DNA of 14,108 bases from an uncultured Candidatus Melainabacteria bacterium (GCA_937895785.1 CALBKW010000065.1:1-14108), one strand, 5' to 3'; numbered from the stretch's first letter, positions 6,920 to 13,708 are shown. The notes: generated by a model not told the origin, from the sequence alone. A program made the numbers and translations.

Positions 6920-8463
6920 TTTGAAAATGCATTGTCTTGAGCATAAGTAATTAAATCACTTTGCGGGAGTTGTGCAAACTTAGTCTTCTTTGTTGGAAAA
7001 TCTAATTCAAATGAAATGTGATTGATGTAATCCAATGCTTGAGCATTCAAATCGTGACTTCTATTCGGATTTTTAATATAACTTGCTAAAACTGTGTCAA
7101 AACTAACATTTTTCAATTCAATATCAATTGATTTTAAAATATTTATATCGTTTTTTGCGTTATAAGTATATTTTTTAAGATTTTCCGCTTCAAAAACTGG
7201 CTTCAAAATTTCAATAAAGTTATCTTTATTTGCAACATAAATCGATTTAATTTTACCTTCTTCGTCTTTGTAAGCTATTGCACAACCAATTAAATCAATA
7301 GTTACAGCATTTTCAAAATCCGAAACAAAGGTTATTGCAATTTCTTCTTTTTTCAATAATTCTTGAACTAAAGAGCTTAATTCATTTATGTCTGCAATTG
7401 TTTTACTTTCGTAAGTTTCTGTTTCAACTGTTTCTTTTACAGCACTTGCAAACAAACCCAATTGCATTTGAGGAGCATTATCTTCTTTAAATTGCACTAA
7501 TGGTTTGTCCTCTTTTTGCTCGGGTTGTTTAGGTTTTACAGGTAACTCATCACAATTTTTGTCAAAAGTGCATAGAATATTGTCGATATTTTTCACAAAA
7601 CTGTAGAATTGCATTTTTTTCAAATATTCTACAACTTTCGAAATTTCAGGTAATTCAACTTTTGTATCTTCAAAATCAAAATCAATATCTACATTTCTAA
7701 CAATTGTTGCTAAATATTTACTCAATTTTGCATCTTCAATACCAGCTTGAAGTCTATTTCTAATTGCATTTTCTGGAATATTATCGATATCTTCTAAAAT
7801 ATCTTCTAAACGAGAATATCTTGTCAAAAGTTTTTGAGCAGATTTTTCACCAATACCTTTAACTCCTGGGATATTATCGGAAGTATCTCCTCGTAAACCT
7901 TTATAATCAATAACTTGGCTTGGCCAAACTCCTAATTTTTCGTGAACTTTGTACCAATCATATTCAATTAACTCACCTTTTGACGGGATTAAAACCTTAA
8001 CCAATCCATCTCTATCAATCAATTGGAAAGAGTCTTGGTCACCTGTTAAAATAAGAGTTTTATGACCTAATTGGGCAGCTTTAGCTGTAATAGTGCCGAT
8101 TACATCATCAGCTTCAAAACCTTCTTTTGTGTAAATTGGAATATTAAATGCTTTTAGTCCGTCAACAATCAAACCTAATTGAGTACGCAATGGATCGGGC
8201 ATTGCTTCGCGATTTGCCTTGTACTCATGATACTTTTCAACACGGAAAGTTTGTCTACCAACATCAAACGCAACCGCAATGGCATCAGGCTTGATATCAT
8301 TGTTCTTTAGTAAATCAAAAATTGATTTAAAAAATCCATAAACTGCCCACGTTGGAGTGCCATCAGAGGTCTTCATCCCTGTACGTTCTAACGCAAAATA
8401 TTGACGGAATGCGAGTGCATGTCCGTCAATTAAAATTAAAGTCTTTTGTTGTTGATTTGCCAT
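6916..8463 (-). CDS. polA: DNA polymerase I, 5'-nuclease and degenerate 3'-5' exonuclease domains (5' fragment of split polA)
   Basis: The N-terminal part of PolA, 515 aa. The 5'-nuclease (FEN-like) domain, which removes RNA primers and flaps, is complete: LIDGHALAFR, VAFDVGRQTFR, EYKANRE, EGFEADDVIGT, LTGDQDSFQL and the helix-hairpin-helix RGDTSDNIPGVKGIGEK. The following exonuclease-like domain (about 350-515) keeps the fold (AKNDINIL, SFDTVLASYI, HDLNAQALDYI) but not the catalytic acids: the DTE motif is replaced by TFVSDFEN, and the last acid, in YAxxD of E. coli, is Asn in YAQDN. So proofreading is predicted to be absent, as in several other bacterial PolA enzymes. The frame ends at TAA 6916-6918, just where the protein should continue into the polymerase domain. 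The upstream ribosome-binding site is weak (AGAAAGAAA). Confidence 0.92.
   Translation of the reverse strand: MANQQQKTLILIDGHALAFRQYFALERTGMKTSDGTPTWAVYGFFKSIFDLLKNNDIKPDAIAVAFDVGRQTFRVEKYHEYKANREAMPDPLRTQLGLIVDGLKAFNIPIYTKEGFEADDVIGTITAKAAQLGHKTLILTGDQDSFQLIDRDGLVKVLIPSKGELIEYDWYKVHEKLGVWPSQVIDYKGLRGDTSDNIPGVKGIGEKSAQKLLTRYSRLEDILEDIDNIPENAIRNRLQAGIEDAKLSKYLATIVRNVDIDFDFEDTKVELPEISKVVEYLKKMQFYSFVKNIDNILCTFDKNCDELPVKPKQPEQKEDKPLVQFKEDNAPQMQLGLFASAVKETVETETYESKTIADINELSSLVQELLKKEEIAITFVSDFENAVTIDLIGCAIAYKDEEGKIKSIYVANKDNFIEILKPVFEAENLKKYTYNAKNDINILKSIDIELKNVSFDTVLASYIKNPNRSHDLNAQALDYINHISFELDFPTKKTKFAQLPQSDLITYAQDNAFSN
6919..6925 (-). other. Frameshift point in polA with 7-base unit
   Basis: On the minus strand, GCATTTTCAAATTAACT is read A-F-S-N-stop by the 5' fragment, while the 3' fragment reads AAA-TTA-ACT (K-L-T) one base out of phase. 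Inserting a second TTCAAAT unit (the bases at 6919-6925) gives A-F-S-N-F-K-L-T with no length gap against the family pattern at this spot (E. coli E-D-A-D-V-T-L-Q-L). The join would give a PolA of about 936 residues (E. coli 928). That is consistent with loss of one copy of a 7-base tandem repeat; adding one T would also restore the frame but leave the protein two residues short. Confidence 0.8.
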
Positions 8464-8505
8464 AATTTATGCAATTTCTTTCTTAGTGAATAATTGTTAC
8501 TAAGT

Positions 8506-8583
8506 TGTCACCCTGAACTCGTTTCGGGGTCGCATTGTTTCTCTGGAAAGACCTTGCGATGCTGAAACAAGTTCAGCATGACA
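8506..8583. repeat. Composite palindromic intergenic repeat, copy 1
   Basis: Two 29-base arms (8506-8534 and 8555-8583) are inverted copies, identical at 23 of 29 positions by my count. Each begins TGTCA at its outer edge and ends with an inner GCA. Each arm is itself a hairpin; the right arm contains ATGCTGAA pairing with TTCAGCAT. The 20-base spacer is unremarkable. The element lies between clpX and polA and so would be in the polA leader or clpX 3' region of a minus-strand transcript. Confidence 0.75.
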
Positions 8584-8597
8584 TCAAGAATTATTAC

Positions 8598-9917
8598 TTA
8601 TGCAATTTCTTCTTTTACTTTTTTGTCTTTTTTGCTTGGAAGTTTGATTAACTCAGCCTTGTTACGGTTTACAACCATATCTTTTGTAATTGTAAACTTC
8701 TTGATATCTTCTTTTGTTGGAACATCATACATAACATCAAGCATAAGTTCTTCAACGATTGAACGCAATGCACGAGCACCAGTTTTACGTTTAATAGCTT
8801 CCTTAGCAATTTCTTCGATTGCTTCTGGTTCAAATTCCAAATCAACGCCATCCATTTTAAGCAAACATTGATATTGCTTGATAATAGCGTTCTTTGGCTC
8901 TGTCAAAATCATCTTCAATGTTTTTTCATCTAATTGGTCAAGAACTGCATAAACAGGAACACGACCGATAAATTCAGGGATTAAACCAAATTTTAACAAA
9001 TCTTCTGGTTGTAATTTCTTCAACATTTTAGATTCTTCAGCTTCTTTTTCAGCTTTTGTTAAAGCTGGTTTTGAACCAAAGCCTAAAGAAGTACCATCAT
9101 CAGAACGTCTTTCGATAATCTTATCTAAACCAACGAAAGCACCACCAACAATGAACAAGATATTGCTTGTATCAATTTGAATGAACTCTTGATGAGGGTG
9201 TTTTCTTCCGCCTTGTGGTGGAACATTAGCAACAGTCCCTTCAATCATTTTCAATAAAGCTTGTTGCACACCTTCACCCGAAACATCTCTTGTAATAGAA
9301 GTGTTTTCAGATTTTCTAGCAATTTTGTCAATTTCATCTATGTAGATAATACCTGTTTCGGCCTTTTGAGCATCAAATTCAGCGTTTTGGTACAATCTTA
9401 ACAAGATGTTTTCAACGTCATCACCAACGTAACCAGCTTCAGTTAAAGTTGTTGCATCCGCTACTGCAAATGGAACATCTAATAATTTAGCCAAAGTTTG
9501 TGCCAATAAAGTTTTACCACTACCAGTTGGACCTACTAACAAAATGTTAGATTTTTGAATTTCAACTGGATTTTTATCTTTGTCTTCGTCTTTGTTGTGA
9601 CGTAAACGCTTGTAGTGGTTATATACAGCAACGGCAAGCACCTTTTTTGCATCATCTTGACCAACAATGTGTTCATCTAGGTATGCTTTGATTTCATGAG
9701 GTTTTGGAATTGCTTTTTCTGCTGATTTTCCAGCTTTATCTTTAGAAGAACCTTCTTTTTCTTTATTTTCAAAAAATTCTTCGTCTAAAATCTCATTACA
9801 TAACTCTACACATTCATCACAGATATAAACTTCAGGACCAGCTATTAATTTTTTAACTTGGTCTTGAGTTTTACCACAGAATGAACATTTAAGTCTGCTA
9901 TCGTCGTGCTTAGCCAT
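8598..9917 (-). CDS. clpX: ATP-dependent Clp protease ATP-binding subunit ClpX, 439 aa
   Basis: ClpX is the AAA+ unfoldase that recognises tagged or damaged proteins and threads them into ClpP. The N-terminal zinc-binding domain has CSFC (Cys11, Cys14) and CDEC (Cys33, Cys36). The AAA+ module shows Walker A GPTGSGKT (129-136), the pore-loop GYVG (162-165), Walker B IIYIDEID (190-197), TRDVSGEGVQQALLKMIEGT (209-228), the arginine-finger region LIPEFIGRVPV and sensor-2 KTGARALR. Length is normal (E. coli 424); the linker after the zinc domain (about 50-70) is long and charged. GTAGGAG, which includes the clpP stop codon, is the ribosome-binding site, and only 9 bases separate the two genes. A palindromic repeat follows before polA. 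Confidence 0.98.
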   Translation of the reverse strand: MAKHDDSRLKCSFCGKTQDQVKKLIAGPEVYICDECVELCNEILDEEFFENKEKEGSSKDKAGKSAEKAIPKPHEIKAYLDEHIVGQDDAKKVLAVAVYNHYKRLRHNKDEDKDKNPVEIQKSNILLVGPTGSGKTLLAQTLAKLLDVPFAVADATTLTEAGYVGDDVENILLRLYQNAEFDAQKAETGIIYIDEIDKIARKSENTSITRDVSGEGVQQALLKMIEGTVANVPPQGGRKHPHQEFIQIDTSNILFIVGGAFVGLDKIIERRSDDGTSLGFGSKPALTKAEKEAEESKMLKKLQPEDLLKFGLIPEFIGRVPVYAVLDQLDEKTLKMILTEPKNAIIKQYQCLLKMDGVDLEFEPEAIEEIAKEAIKRKTGARALRSIVEELMLDVMYDVPTKEDIKKFTITKDMVVNRNKAELIKLPSKKDKKVKEEIA

Positions 9918-9926
9918 TATTTTCTC

Positions 9927-10517
9927 CTACTTTAAAGCATCTCTTGATACAACTTTATCAATCATACCGTATTCTAATGCTTCTGTTGGTGTCATGATAT
10001 AGTCACGGTCAGTATCTTTTTCAATTTTCTTGATTGATTGACCAGTGTTAGATGCCAAAATTTCATTTAATGATTTTTTAATTCTGATAATTTCAGCAGC
10101 TTGAATTTCGATATCAGTAGCTTGACCTTGAGCGCCACCTAAAGGTTGGTGAATCAATACTCTTGAGTGAGGTAAAGCCATACGTTTGCCTTTTGTCCCT
10201 GAAGATAACAAGAAAGCACCCATTGATGCAGCTTGACCTAAGCAGATTGTAGAAACATCAGCTCTGATGTGTTGCATTGTATCATAGATTGCAAAACCAG
10301 CCGTTACAGAACCTCCTGGGCTGTTTATGTATAACATAATATCTTTTTCAGGGTTTTCACTGTCTAATAACAATAATTGTGCAACAACTAAGTTAGCAAC
10401 CATATCGTCAATTTGAGTGCCTAAGAAGATAATTCTTTCTCTTAACAATCTTGAGAAGATATCAAATGAACGTTCACCTCTGCTTGATTGTTCAATAACT
10501 ACTGGTACAAAACTCAT
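9927..10517 (-). CDS. clpP: ATP-dependent Clp protease proteolytic subunit ClpP, 196 aa
   Basis: ClpP forms the tetradecameric serine-protease chamber that degrades substrates delivered by ClpX. The catalytic triad is Ser98 (GQAASMGAFLL), His123 (RVLIHQPLGGAQGQ) and Asp172 (DTDRD). The oxyanion-loop glycines in YINSPGGSV (63-71) are also present. Length matches the family and there is no long propeptide: the mature-type sequence VPVVIEQSSRGERSFDIFSR starts at residue 4. The start is supported by AAAGGAAA about seven bases upstream. A TATAAT box lies just before that, so clpP may have a promoter of its own besides readthrough from tig. The order tig-clpP-clpX is conserved in many bacteria. Confidence 0.98.
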   Translation of the reverse strand: MSFVPVVIEQSSRGERSFDIFSRLLRERIIFLGTQIDDMVANLVVAQLLLLDSENPEKDIMLYINSPGGSVTAGFAIYDTMQHIRADVSTICLGQAASMGAFLLSSGTKGKRMALPHSRVLIHQPLGGAQGQATDIEIQAAEIIRIKKSLNEILASNTGQSIKKIEKDTDRDYIMTPTEALEYGMIDKVVSRDALK

Positions 10518-10539
10518 TTTAAGTATTTCCTTTCTATAT

Positions 10540-10545
10540 ATTATA
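10540..10545 (-). promoter_or_regulatory. Candidate -10 box for clpP
   Basis: TATAAT on the minus strand lies 22 bases upstream of the clpP ATG, giving a leader of roughly 15 bases. TTCGAC at an 18-base spacing is a mediocre -35. The region is very A+T rich and contains a second TATAAT slightly upstream, so a chance match is possible. The 155-base gap after tig, filled with a palindromic repeat, makes an internal promoter plausible. Confidence 0.4.
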
Positions 10546-10581
10546 AATTATATTTATTTTTTAGTCGAATGACTTTTGAAA

Positions 10582-10664
10582 GATATCGCAACAAGTGCGG
10601 TATGACAGGAATATCAAATTCCGCCTCTATGTCACCCCGTTTAAGGGAAACGCATTGCAGGATC
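10582..10664. repeat. Palindromic intergenic repeat, copy 2 (arms inside-out)
   Basis: Two units face each other between tig and clpP. Unit one (10582-10607) reads GATATCGCAACAAGTGCGG followed by TATGACA, a hairpin with CGCA pairing to TGCG. It matches copy 1 in ACAAGT and ATGACA, and the stem changes are partly compensated. Unit two starts TGTCACCCCG at 10630 and runs to about 10664, sharing TGTCACCC and CGCATTG with the left arm of copy 1. Here the TGACA/TGTCA ends face inward, the reverse of copy 1. Confidence 0.55.
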
Positions 10665-10672
10665 TTTTTTAA

Positions 10673-12001
10673 CTATTCAGCCTTTTTAGCTTTTTTCTTG
10701 TCAGCTTTTGGAGCTACATAGTTCATTGTATTGTTTTTAATCAAGAAGTCTGTAACTTTTTCACTGATAATTTGTTGTGAAACTGAGCTTAGCATTGTTG
10801 GATTCATTGCTAATTGCTTCATAACTTCTGTTTTATCTAAGCCGTAAGCTGATTGCATTTCTGCAACTTTACCTTGCATGTCGTTTGCATCCATTGAGAT
10901 ATTTTCTAATTTAGCAATTTTATCGATTACCAAAGTATTTTTAATTCTTTTTAAAGCATCAGCTTTAATAGAATCAATAATTTCGTCTTCACCTTGTTGA
11001 GCAACAGCTTGTTCGTAAGTAAAACCTTGGCTTGCTAGACGTTGTTTGTAATCAGCCAATAACATTTGTTCTTCTCTTTCAATCATAGAAGGTTGAACGT
11101 CAATTTCAACATCAGCTAAGATTTTATCGAATACTGCTAATTCAGCTTTACGTCTATCGCGTTCTTCTTTATCTTTTTGTAAGAAATCTTTAATATCTTT
11201 TTCTAATGCTTCAACGTTATCAAAGCCAATTTTCTTAGCAAATTCATCGTTTAATTCAGGACGAACTTTTTGTTTAATTTCATGAATTTTGATTTTAAAA
11301 GTTGCTGGAGCGCCTTTTAATTTATCTTCGTGATAATCTTCTGGGAAGTTTACATTAATTTCAAATTCTTCACCAACTGAGTGACCAACTAATTGTTCAG
11401 CAAACCCTGGAATAAATCGAGAATGAGCTAAATCTAATGTGTAGTTTTTACCATCACCGTGTTCAATTTTTTCACCATTTGTGAAACCTTCAAAGTCAAT
11501 TTTTACTAAATCATCTTTATTAGAAGGTCTGTCTACTACTAATTCGTAAGTTACAGCTCTGTCTAACATATTATCTAAAGATTTTTGATATGCATCTTCA
11601 GGGATAACATATTCTTCCACGTCAACTGTTAAACCTTTGTATTCTTTTAAGTCAAATTCAGGTCTAACTTCTACTGTTGCTGTTAATTTCAAGTCTTCAC
11701 CTACGTTGAAATCATAAGAATCAACTGTTGGTTGAGAGATTACATCTAATTTGTTATCTTGGATAGCTTGTTGGAAAGCTTTTGGTAATAAACCTTCTAA
11801 AGCTTCGTATTTAATTCTATCAGCACCTACGTGTTGTTCAATAACGTTTCTAGGAGCTTTACCACGTCTAAACCCTGGAATATTTACGTGTTGTGAAATT
11901 CTTTGAGAAGCTCTGTTATATGCTTCTACTGCATCTTTTGCAGGAATTTCGATGTTAAATTTTACTACATTGTGTTCTTGTTTTTCTAATTCAATTTTCA
12001 T
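10673..12001 (-). CDS. tig: Trigger factor, ribosome-associated chaperone/prolyl isomerase, 442 aa
   Basis: Trigger factor binds the ribosome exit tunnel near protein L23 and shields nascent chains. The N-terminal ribosome-binding domain carries the signature GFRRGKAPRNVIEQ (43-56). The FKBP-type isomerase domain spans about 157-245 (KIDFEGFTNGEKIEHGDG, then FIPGFAEQLVGHSVGEEFEI). The C-terminal chaperone arms (about 248-430) are helical. The last residues form a Lys/Ala tail (APKADKKKAKKAE). Length matches the E. coli protein (432). AAAAGGTG stands five bases upstream of the ATG and a strong promoter precedes it. The gene heads a minus-strand operon with clpP and clpX, coupling chaperone and protease supply. 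Confidence 0.97.
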   Translation of the reverse strand: MKIELEKQEHNVVKFNIEIPAKDAVEAYNRASQRISQHVNIPGFRRGKAPRNVIEQHVGADRIKYEALEGLLPKAFQQAIQDNKLDVISQPTVDSYDFNVGEDLKLTATVEVRPEFDLKEYKGLTVDVEEYVIPEDAYQKSLDNMLDRAVTYELVVDRPSNKDDLVKIDFEGFTNGEKIEHGDGKNYTLDLAHSRFIPGFAEQLVGHSVGEEFEINVNFPEDYHEDKLKGAPATFKIKIHEIKQKVRPELNDEFAKKIGFDNVEALEKDIKDFLQKDKEERDRRKAELAVFDKILADVEIDVQPSMIEREEQMLLADYKQRLASQGFTYEQAVAQQGEDEIIDSIKADALKRIKNTLVIDKIAKLENISMDANDMQGKVAEMQSAYGLDKTEVMKQLAMNPTMLSSVSQQIISEKVTDFLIKNNTMNYVAPKADKKKAKKAE

Positions 12002-12032
12002 TTTTTCACCTTTTCTAATTACTTTTGTTTAA

Positions 12033-12060
12033 ATTATACCAAGAAAAGAAATGATGTAAA
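12033..12060 (-). promoter_or_regulatory. Extended -10 promoter of the tig-clpP-clpX operon
   Basis: On the minus strand TATAAT (12033-12038) is preceded by TGG, giving an extended -10 (TGnTATAAT). TTTACA (12055-12060) matches the -35 consensus at five of six positions with a 16-base spacer. The predicted start lies about 7 bases beyond the -10, leaving a leader of roughly 25 bases before the tig ATG. This is the best-matching promoter I see in the window. Confidence 0.75.
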
Positions 12061-12102
12061 GTTGTTTACAAATGAAAAAAGGTTGATTTTTTCGTTGTCT
12101 TT

Positions 12103-12219
12103 TGTCATGCTGAAGCGTTTAATGTGTACATAGTAAGCTCAAGGTGGTTATTCAGTATCGTATAAGTCTTCCGATAGCACATTGAGTTAGTAAGCTCCTG
12201 AAACAAGTTCAGATTGATA
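12103..12219. repeat. Palindromic intergenic repeat, copy 3 (degenerate, with central insert)
   Basis: The left end TGTCATGCTGAA (12103-12114) is identical to the outer end of the right arm of copy 1 read in reverse. The right end contains CTGAAACAAGTTCAG (12198-12212), a 15-base exact match to copy 1 (8562-8576). The 80-base centre is different and includes a direct repeat TAGTAAGCTC (12131-12140 and 12188-12197). The element lies between the prepilin terminator and the tig promoter. Confidence 0.6.
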
Positions 12220-12245
12220 TTGGGATTTATCACAAAACCCCACAA

Positions 12246-12267
12246 AGGCGGGGTGAATCCCCCGCCT
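12246..12267 (-). terminator. Hairpin terminator after the prepilin gene
   Basis: On the minus strand AGGCGGGG pairs with CCCCGCCT around a six-base loop (GATTCA), followed by TTGTGGGGTTTTG. It lies about 23 bases past the prepilin stop. The T tract is interrupted, so termination may be partial, but the GC-rich stem stands out against the A+T-rich background. Confidence 0.65.
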
Positions 12268-12289
12268 CTGATAATTATTCATTATTTTC

Positions 12290-13006
12290 TTAGTTACAAG
12301 TTGCATTATTAGCCCAATCTAAATATTTACCATTTGGACATTGGAAGTTAAATGTATTTCTTGTAGCTTTCAAAAAATCGGCATTACCTTTCGTCAACAC
12401 CCACGCTGAACAAGCAGAAATTCCTGGAATTAAATTTCCCGAAAACGATCGTATTTTAACACCATTACCATACAATGCAACCGCATATATATCTTCACAT
12501 TCTGCTCCTGACCCCTTATCCGGTCCATCAATATCGACCTTAACAGCAAATAGTGGATTTGAGCCACAACCATAACCCGCTGTAACATTATTGGTGTGCG
12601 TAGACACAGCAATAGATGTACCATCTGAAAGTTTTGCCTTATAATAATTATCCGTAGTATTTCCATTTTCATACCAACAAGCAGTATTGGTATTCGATAC
12701 GACTCCACATTCTTTATCCAACTTTAAGTTTTCAAGTATTCGGCTACGCCATACTGCATCTTGTGCAGTTGCTGTTGTTTGACCTTGCGCCCAAAGACAC
12801 GGATCACCATAAGTTGCAATTGCACGACCATAAGCCTCATCTATTGTTGCTCTTGCTTTTGTAACCTTTGTAATTACCTCTTGAGAATTTGTACCTTGTT
12901 GCAAATTCGGAATAGTCAACGCTGATACAACACCAATAATACCAATTACAACAAGAACTTCAGCTAAGGTGAAAGCTTTTTTACATATTTTTTTAATCTT
13001 TATCAT
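12290..13006 (-). CDS. Type IV pilin-like (prepilin-cleaved) protein, 238 aa
   Basis: A class III signal peptide is clear: a basic leader MIKIKKICKKA, then FTLAEVLVVIGIIGVVSALTIPNL. Prepilin peptidase should cut after Ala11 (usually Gly), leaving N-methyl-Phe and Glu at +5. The mature domain is a globular pseudopilin type with eight cysteines (70, 100, 110, 147, 170, 199, 223, 237), enough for four disulfides, and a VDIDGPDKGSGAE motif (157-169) like the D-x-D/N-G loops of this group. I chose the ATG at 13004-13006 because GAGGT (13011-13015) precedes it. A start 20 codons earlier (13066) would run translation through the terminator of the previous gene. It stands alone with its own terminator and no secretion or pilus-assembly genes nearby, so it may be a minor pilin or a type II secretion pseudopilin. 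Confidence 0.85.
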   Translation of the reverse strand: MIKIKKICKKAFTLAEVLVVIGIIGVVSALTIPNLQQGTNSQEVITKVTKARATIDEAYGRAIATYGDPCLWAQGQTTATAQDAVWRSRILENLKLDKECGVVSNTNTACWYENGNTTDNYYKAKLSDGTSIAVSTHTNNVTAGYGCGSNPLFAVKVDIDGPDKGSGAECEDIYAVALYGNGVKIRSFSGNLIPGISACSAWVLTKGNADFLKATRNTFNFQCPNGKYLDWANNATCN

Positions 13007-13028
13007 ATTTACCTCTTCTTTTTTCTTT

Positions 13029-13056
13029 ATTAAAACACAAAAAGAGCGCTTGTCTA
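13029..13056 (-). promoter_or_regulatory. Candidate prepilin promoter overlapping the upstream terminator stem
   Basis: TAGACA (13051-13056, five of six to TTGACA) and TTTAAT (13029-13034, five of six to TATAAT) are 16 bases apart on the minus strand. The -35 lies in the loop and second arm of the preceding terminator hairpin. It leaves a short leader that contains the GAGGT ribosome-binding site. The match is suggestive but made in A+T-rich sequence. Confidence 0.45.
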
Positions 13057-13070
13057 TAGCAGACAAGCGC
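13040..13070 (-). terminator. Rho-independent terminator of the small two-gene operon
   Basis: On the minus strand GCGCTTGTCT (13061-13070) pairs perfectly with AGACAAGCGC (13046-13055) around the loop GCTAT, followed immediately by TCTTTTTGTG. It starts 16 bases past the stop of the coiled-coil gene at 13086. This is a textbook intrinsic terminator and argues against any prepilin start upstream of it. Confidence 0.88.
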
Positions 13071-13085
13071 CCTTAGAAATTCTTT

Positions 13086-13412
13086 CTATTGATAACCGCA
13101 AGATGTTGACACATTCTTATCAAACTGATTTTGACAAGACTTTAATTCAGTTTCAACCATTTTCAACTGAGATTGATATTGCAACATTTGTTGGTCTAAT
13201 TTCTTTTCTAACAAATGTAATCTTTCTTTTCTTGCCTCCAATTGTTTAAGAACAGGACTATCTGCACTCAAGTCTGTACCTGCATTTATCAATTGTGCAT
13301 CTTGCACTGTCAAATCCGATTTAGCTTGAGAAACAAGTTGAATTTTGTATTCCAAATCCAATCTTTGTGAGTTCAAAGTGAACATTCTCATTGAAGCTGT
13401 AAGTAAACCCAT
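13086..13412 (-). CDS. Small coiled-coil hypothetical protein, 108 aa
   Basis: No named family recognised. The protein opens with MGLLTASMRMFTLNSQRLDL, then a helical stretch (about 15-42, EYKIQLVSQAKSDLTVQDAQ), a Ser/Asp-containing turn (about 44-53, GTDLSADS), and a long charged helix with heptad character (about 54-99, VLKQLEARKERLHLLEKKLD onward), ending in Cys93 and Cys105. The shape is a helical hairpin, as in small secretion-apparatus, flagellar or scaffold proteins, but nothing specific supports those roles. It lies 12 bases after the gene at 13425 with AAAGGGA ahead of the ATG, so the two are co-transcribed, and a strong terminator follows. Confidence 0.72.
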   Translation of the reverse strand: MGLLTASMRMFTLNSQRLDLEYKIQLVSQAKSDLTVQDAQLINAGTDLSADSPVLKQLEARKERLHLLEKKLDQQMLQYQSQLKMVETELKSCQNQFDKNVSTSCGYQ

Positions 13413-13424
13413 TGTTTTATCCCT

Positions 13425-13700
13425 TTATCTGGTTTCGTTTAAGTTCTTGCCTTTCAAGAAGTTGTGTTGATTGTTTTCTGCAATCAATGCTTCCATACGG
13501 TTGAATTGATACTTATGATAATTTAGTCTGTATTGCGCCATTTTCAACTTTTTGCGTACTGTTAAAGCTTCTTTTAGCGCATTAACTATATCGTCTGCCA
13601 TTGCTTTTATAGGATTATTTCTTACAAAATAGTTCCTTGTATAAGCAAAGAAGTTCATAAGTCTTTTGAAGTTAGTCTGTAAAGCTTCTGTTTGGAACAT
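13425..13700 (-). CDS. Small helical hypothetical protein, 91 aa
   Basis: Unrecognised. Mostly helical and basic: MFQTEALQTNFKRLMNFFAY, then RNNPIKAMADDIVNALKEAL (about 27-46) and a Tyr/Arg/Lys-rich helix (KKLKMAQYRLNYHKYQFNRM) before a polar tail KGKNLNETR. There is no signal peptide or membrane segment. I start it at the ATG 13698-13700, because AAGGAG (13709-13714) is 8 bases ahead of it. A GTG at 13707-13709 that would add three residues shares a base with this ribosome-binding site and is implausible. It is the first gene of a two-gene unit with the coiled-coil protein; TATAAA at 13721-13726 is a possible -10 without a good -35. Confidence 0.7.
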   Translation of the reverse strand: MFQTEALQTNFKRLMNFFAYTRNYFVRNNPIKAMADDIVNALKEALTVRKKLKMAQYRLNYHKYQFNRMEALIAENNQHNFLKGKNLNETR

Positions 13701-13708
13701 AACGTTCA

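Noticed and set aside
6910..6930. Programmed -1 ribosomal frameshifting in polA
   Set aside because: There is no X-XXY-YYZ slippery heptamer in the right phase and no evident downstream stem; loss of a 7-base unit explains the break better. Not fully excluded.
8578..8871. Plus-strand frame of 97 codons opposite the clpX 3' end
   Set aside because: It overlaps conserved clpX coding sequence and a palindromic repeat and has no ribosome-binding site or recognisable product.
10560..10672. Intrinsic terminator between tig and clpP
   Set aside because: The pairing units here belong to the palindromic repeat; none has a GC-rich stem directly followed by a T run on the minus strand, so tig-clpP-clpX is treated as one operon with a possible internal promoter.
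12103..12219. CRISPR array or tRNA in the tig upstream region
   Set aside because: Only one 10-base direct repeat is present, with no regular spacing, and no cloverleaf can be drawn; the sequence fits a degenerate palindromic repeat instead.
13007..13066. Longer N-terminus for the prepilin, starting 20 codons upstream
   Set aside because: That stretch is the terminator hairpin and T tract of the preceding operon; GAGGT directly ahead of the ATG at 13006 and the normal leader length favour the shorter form.
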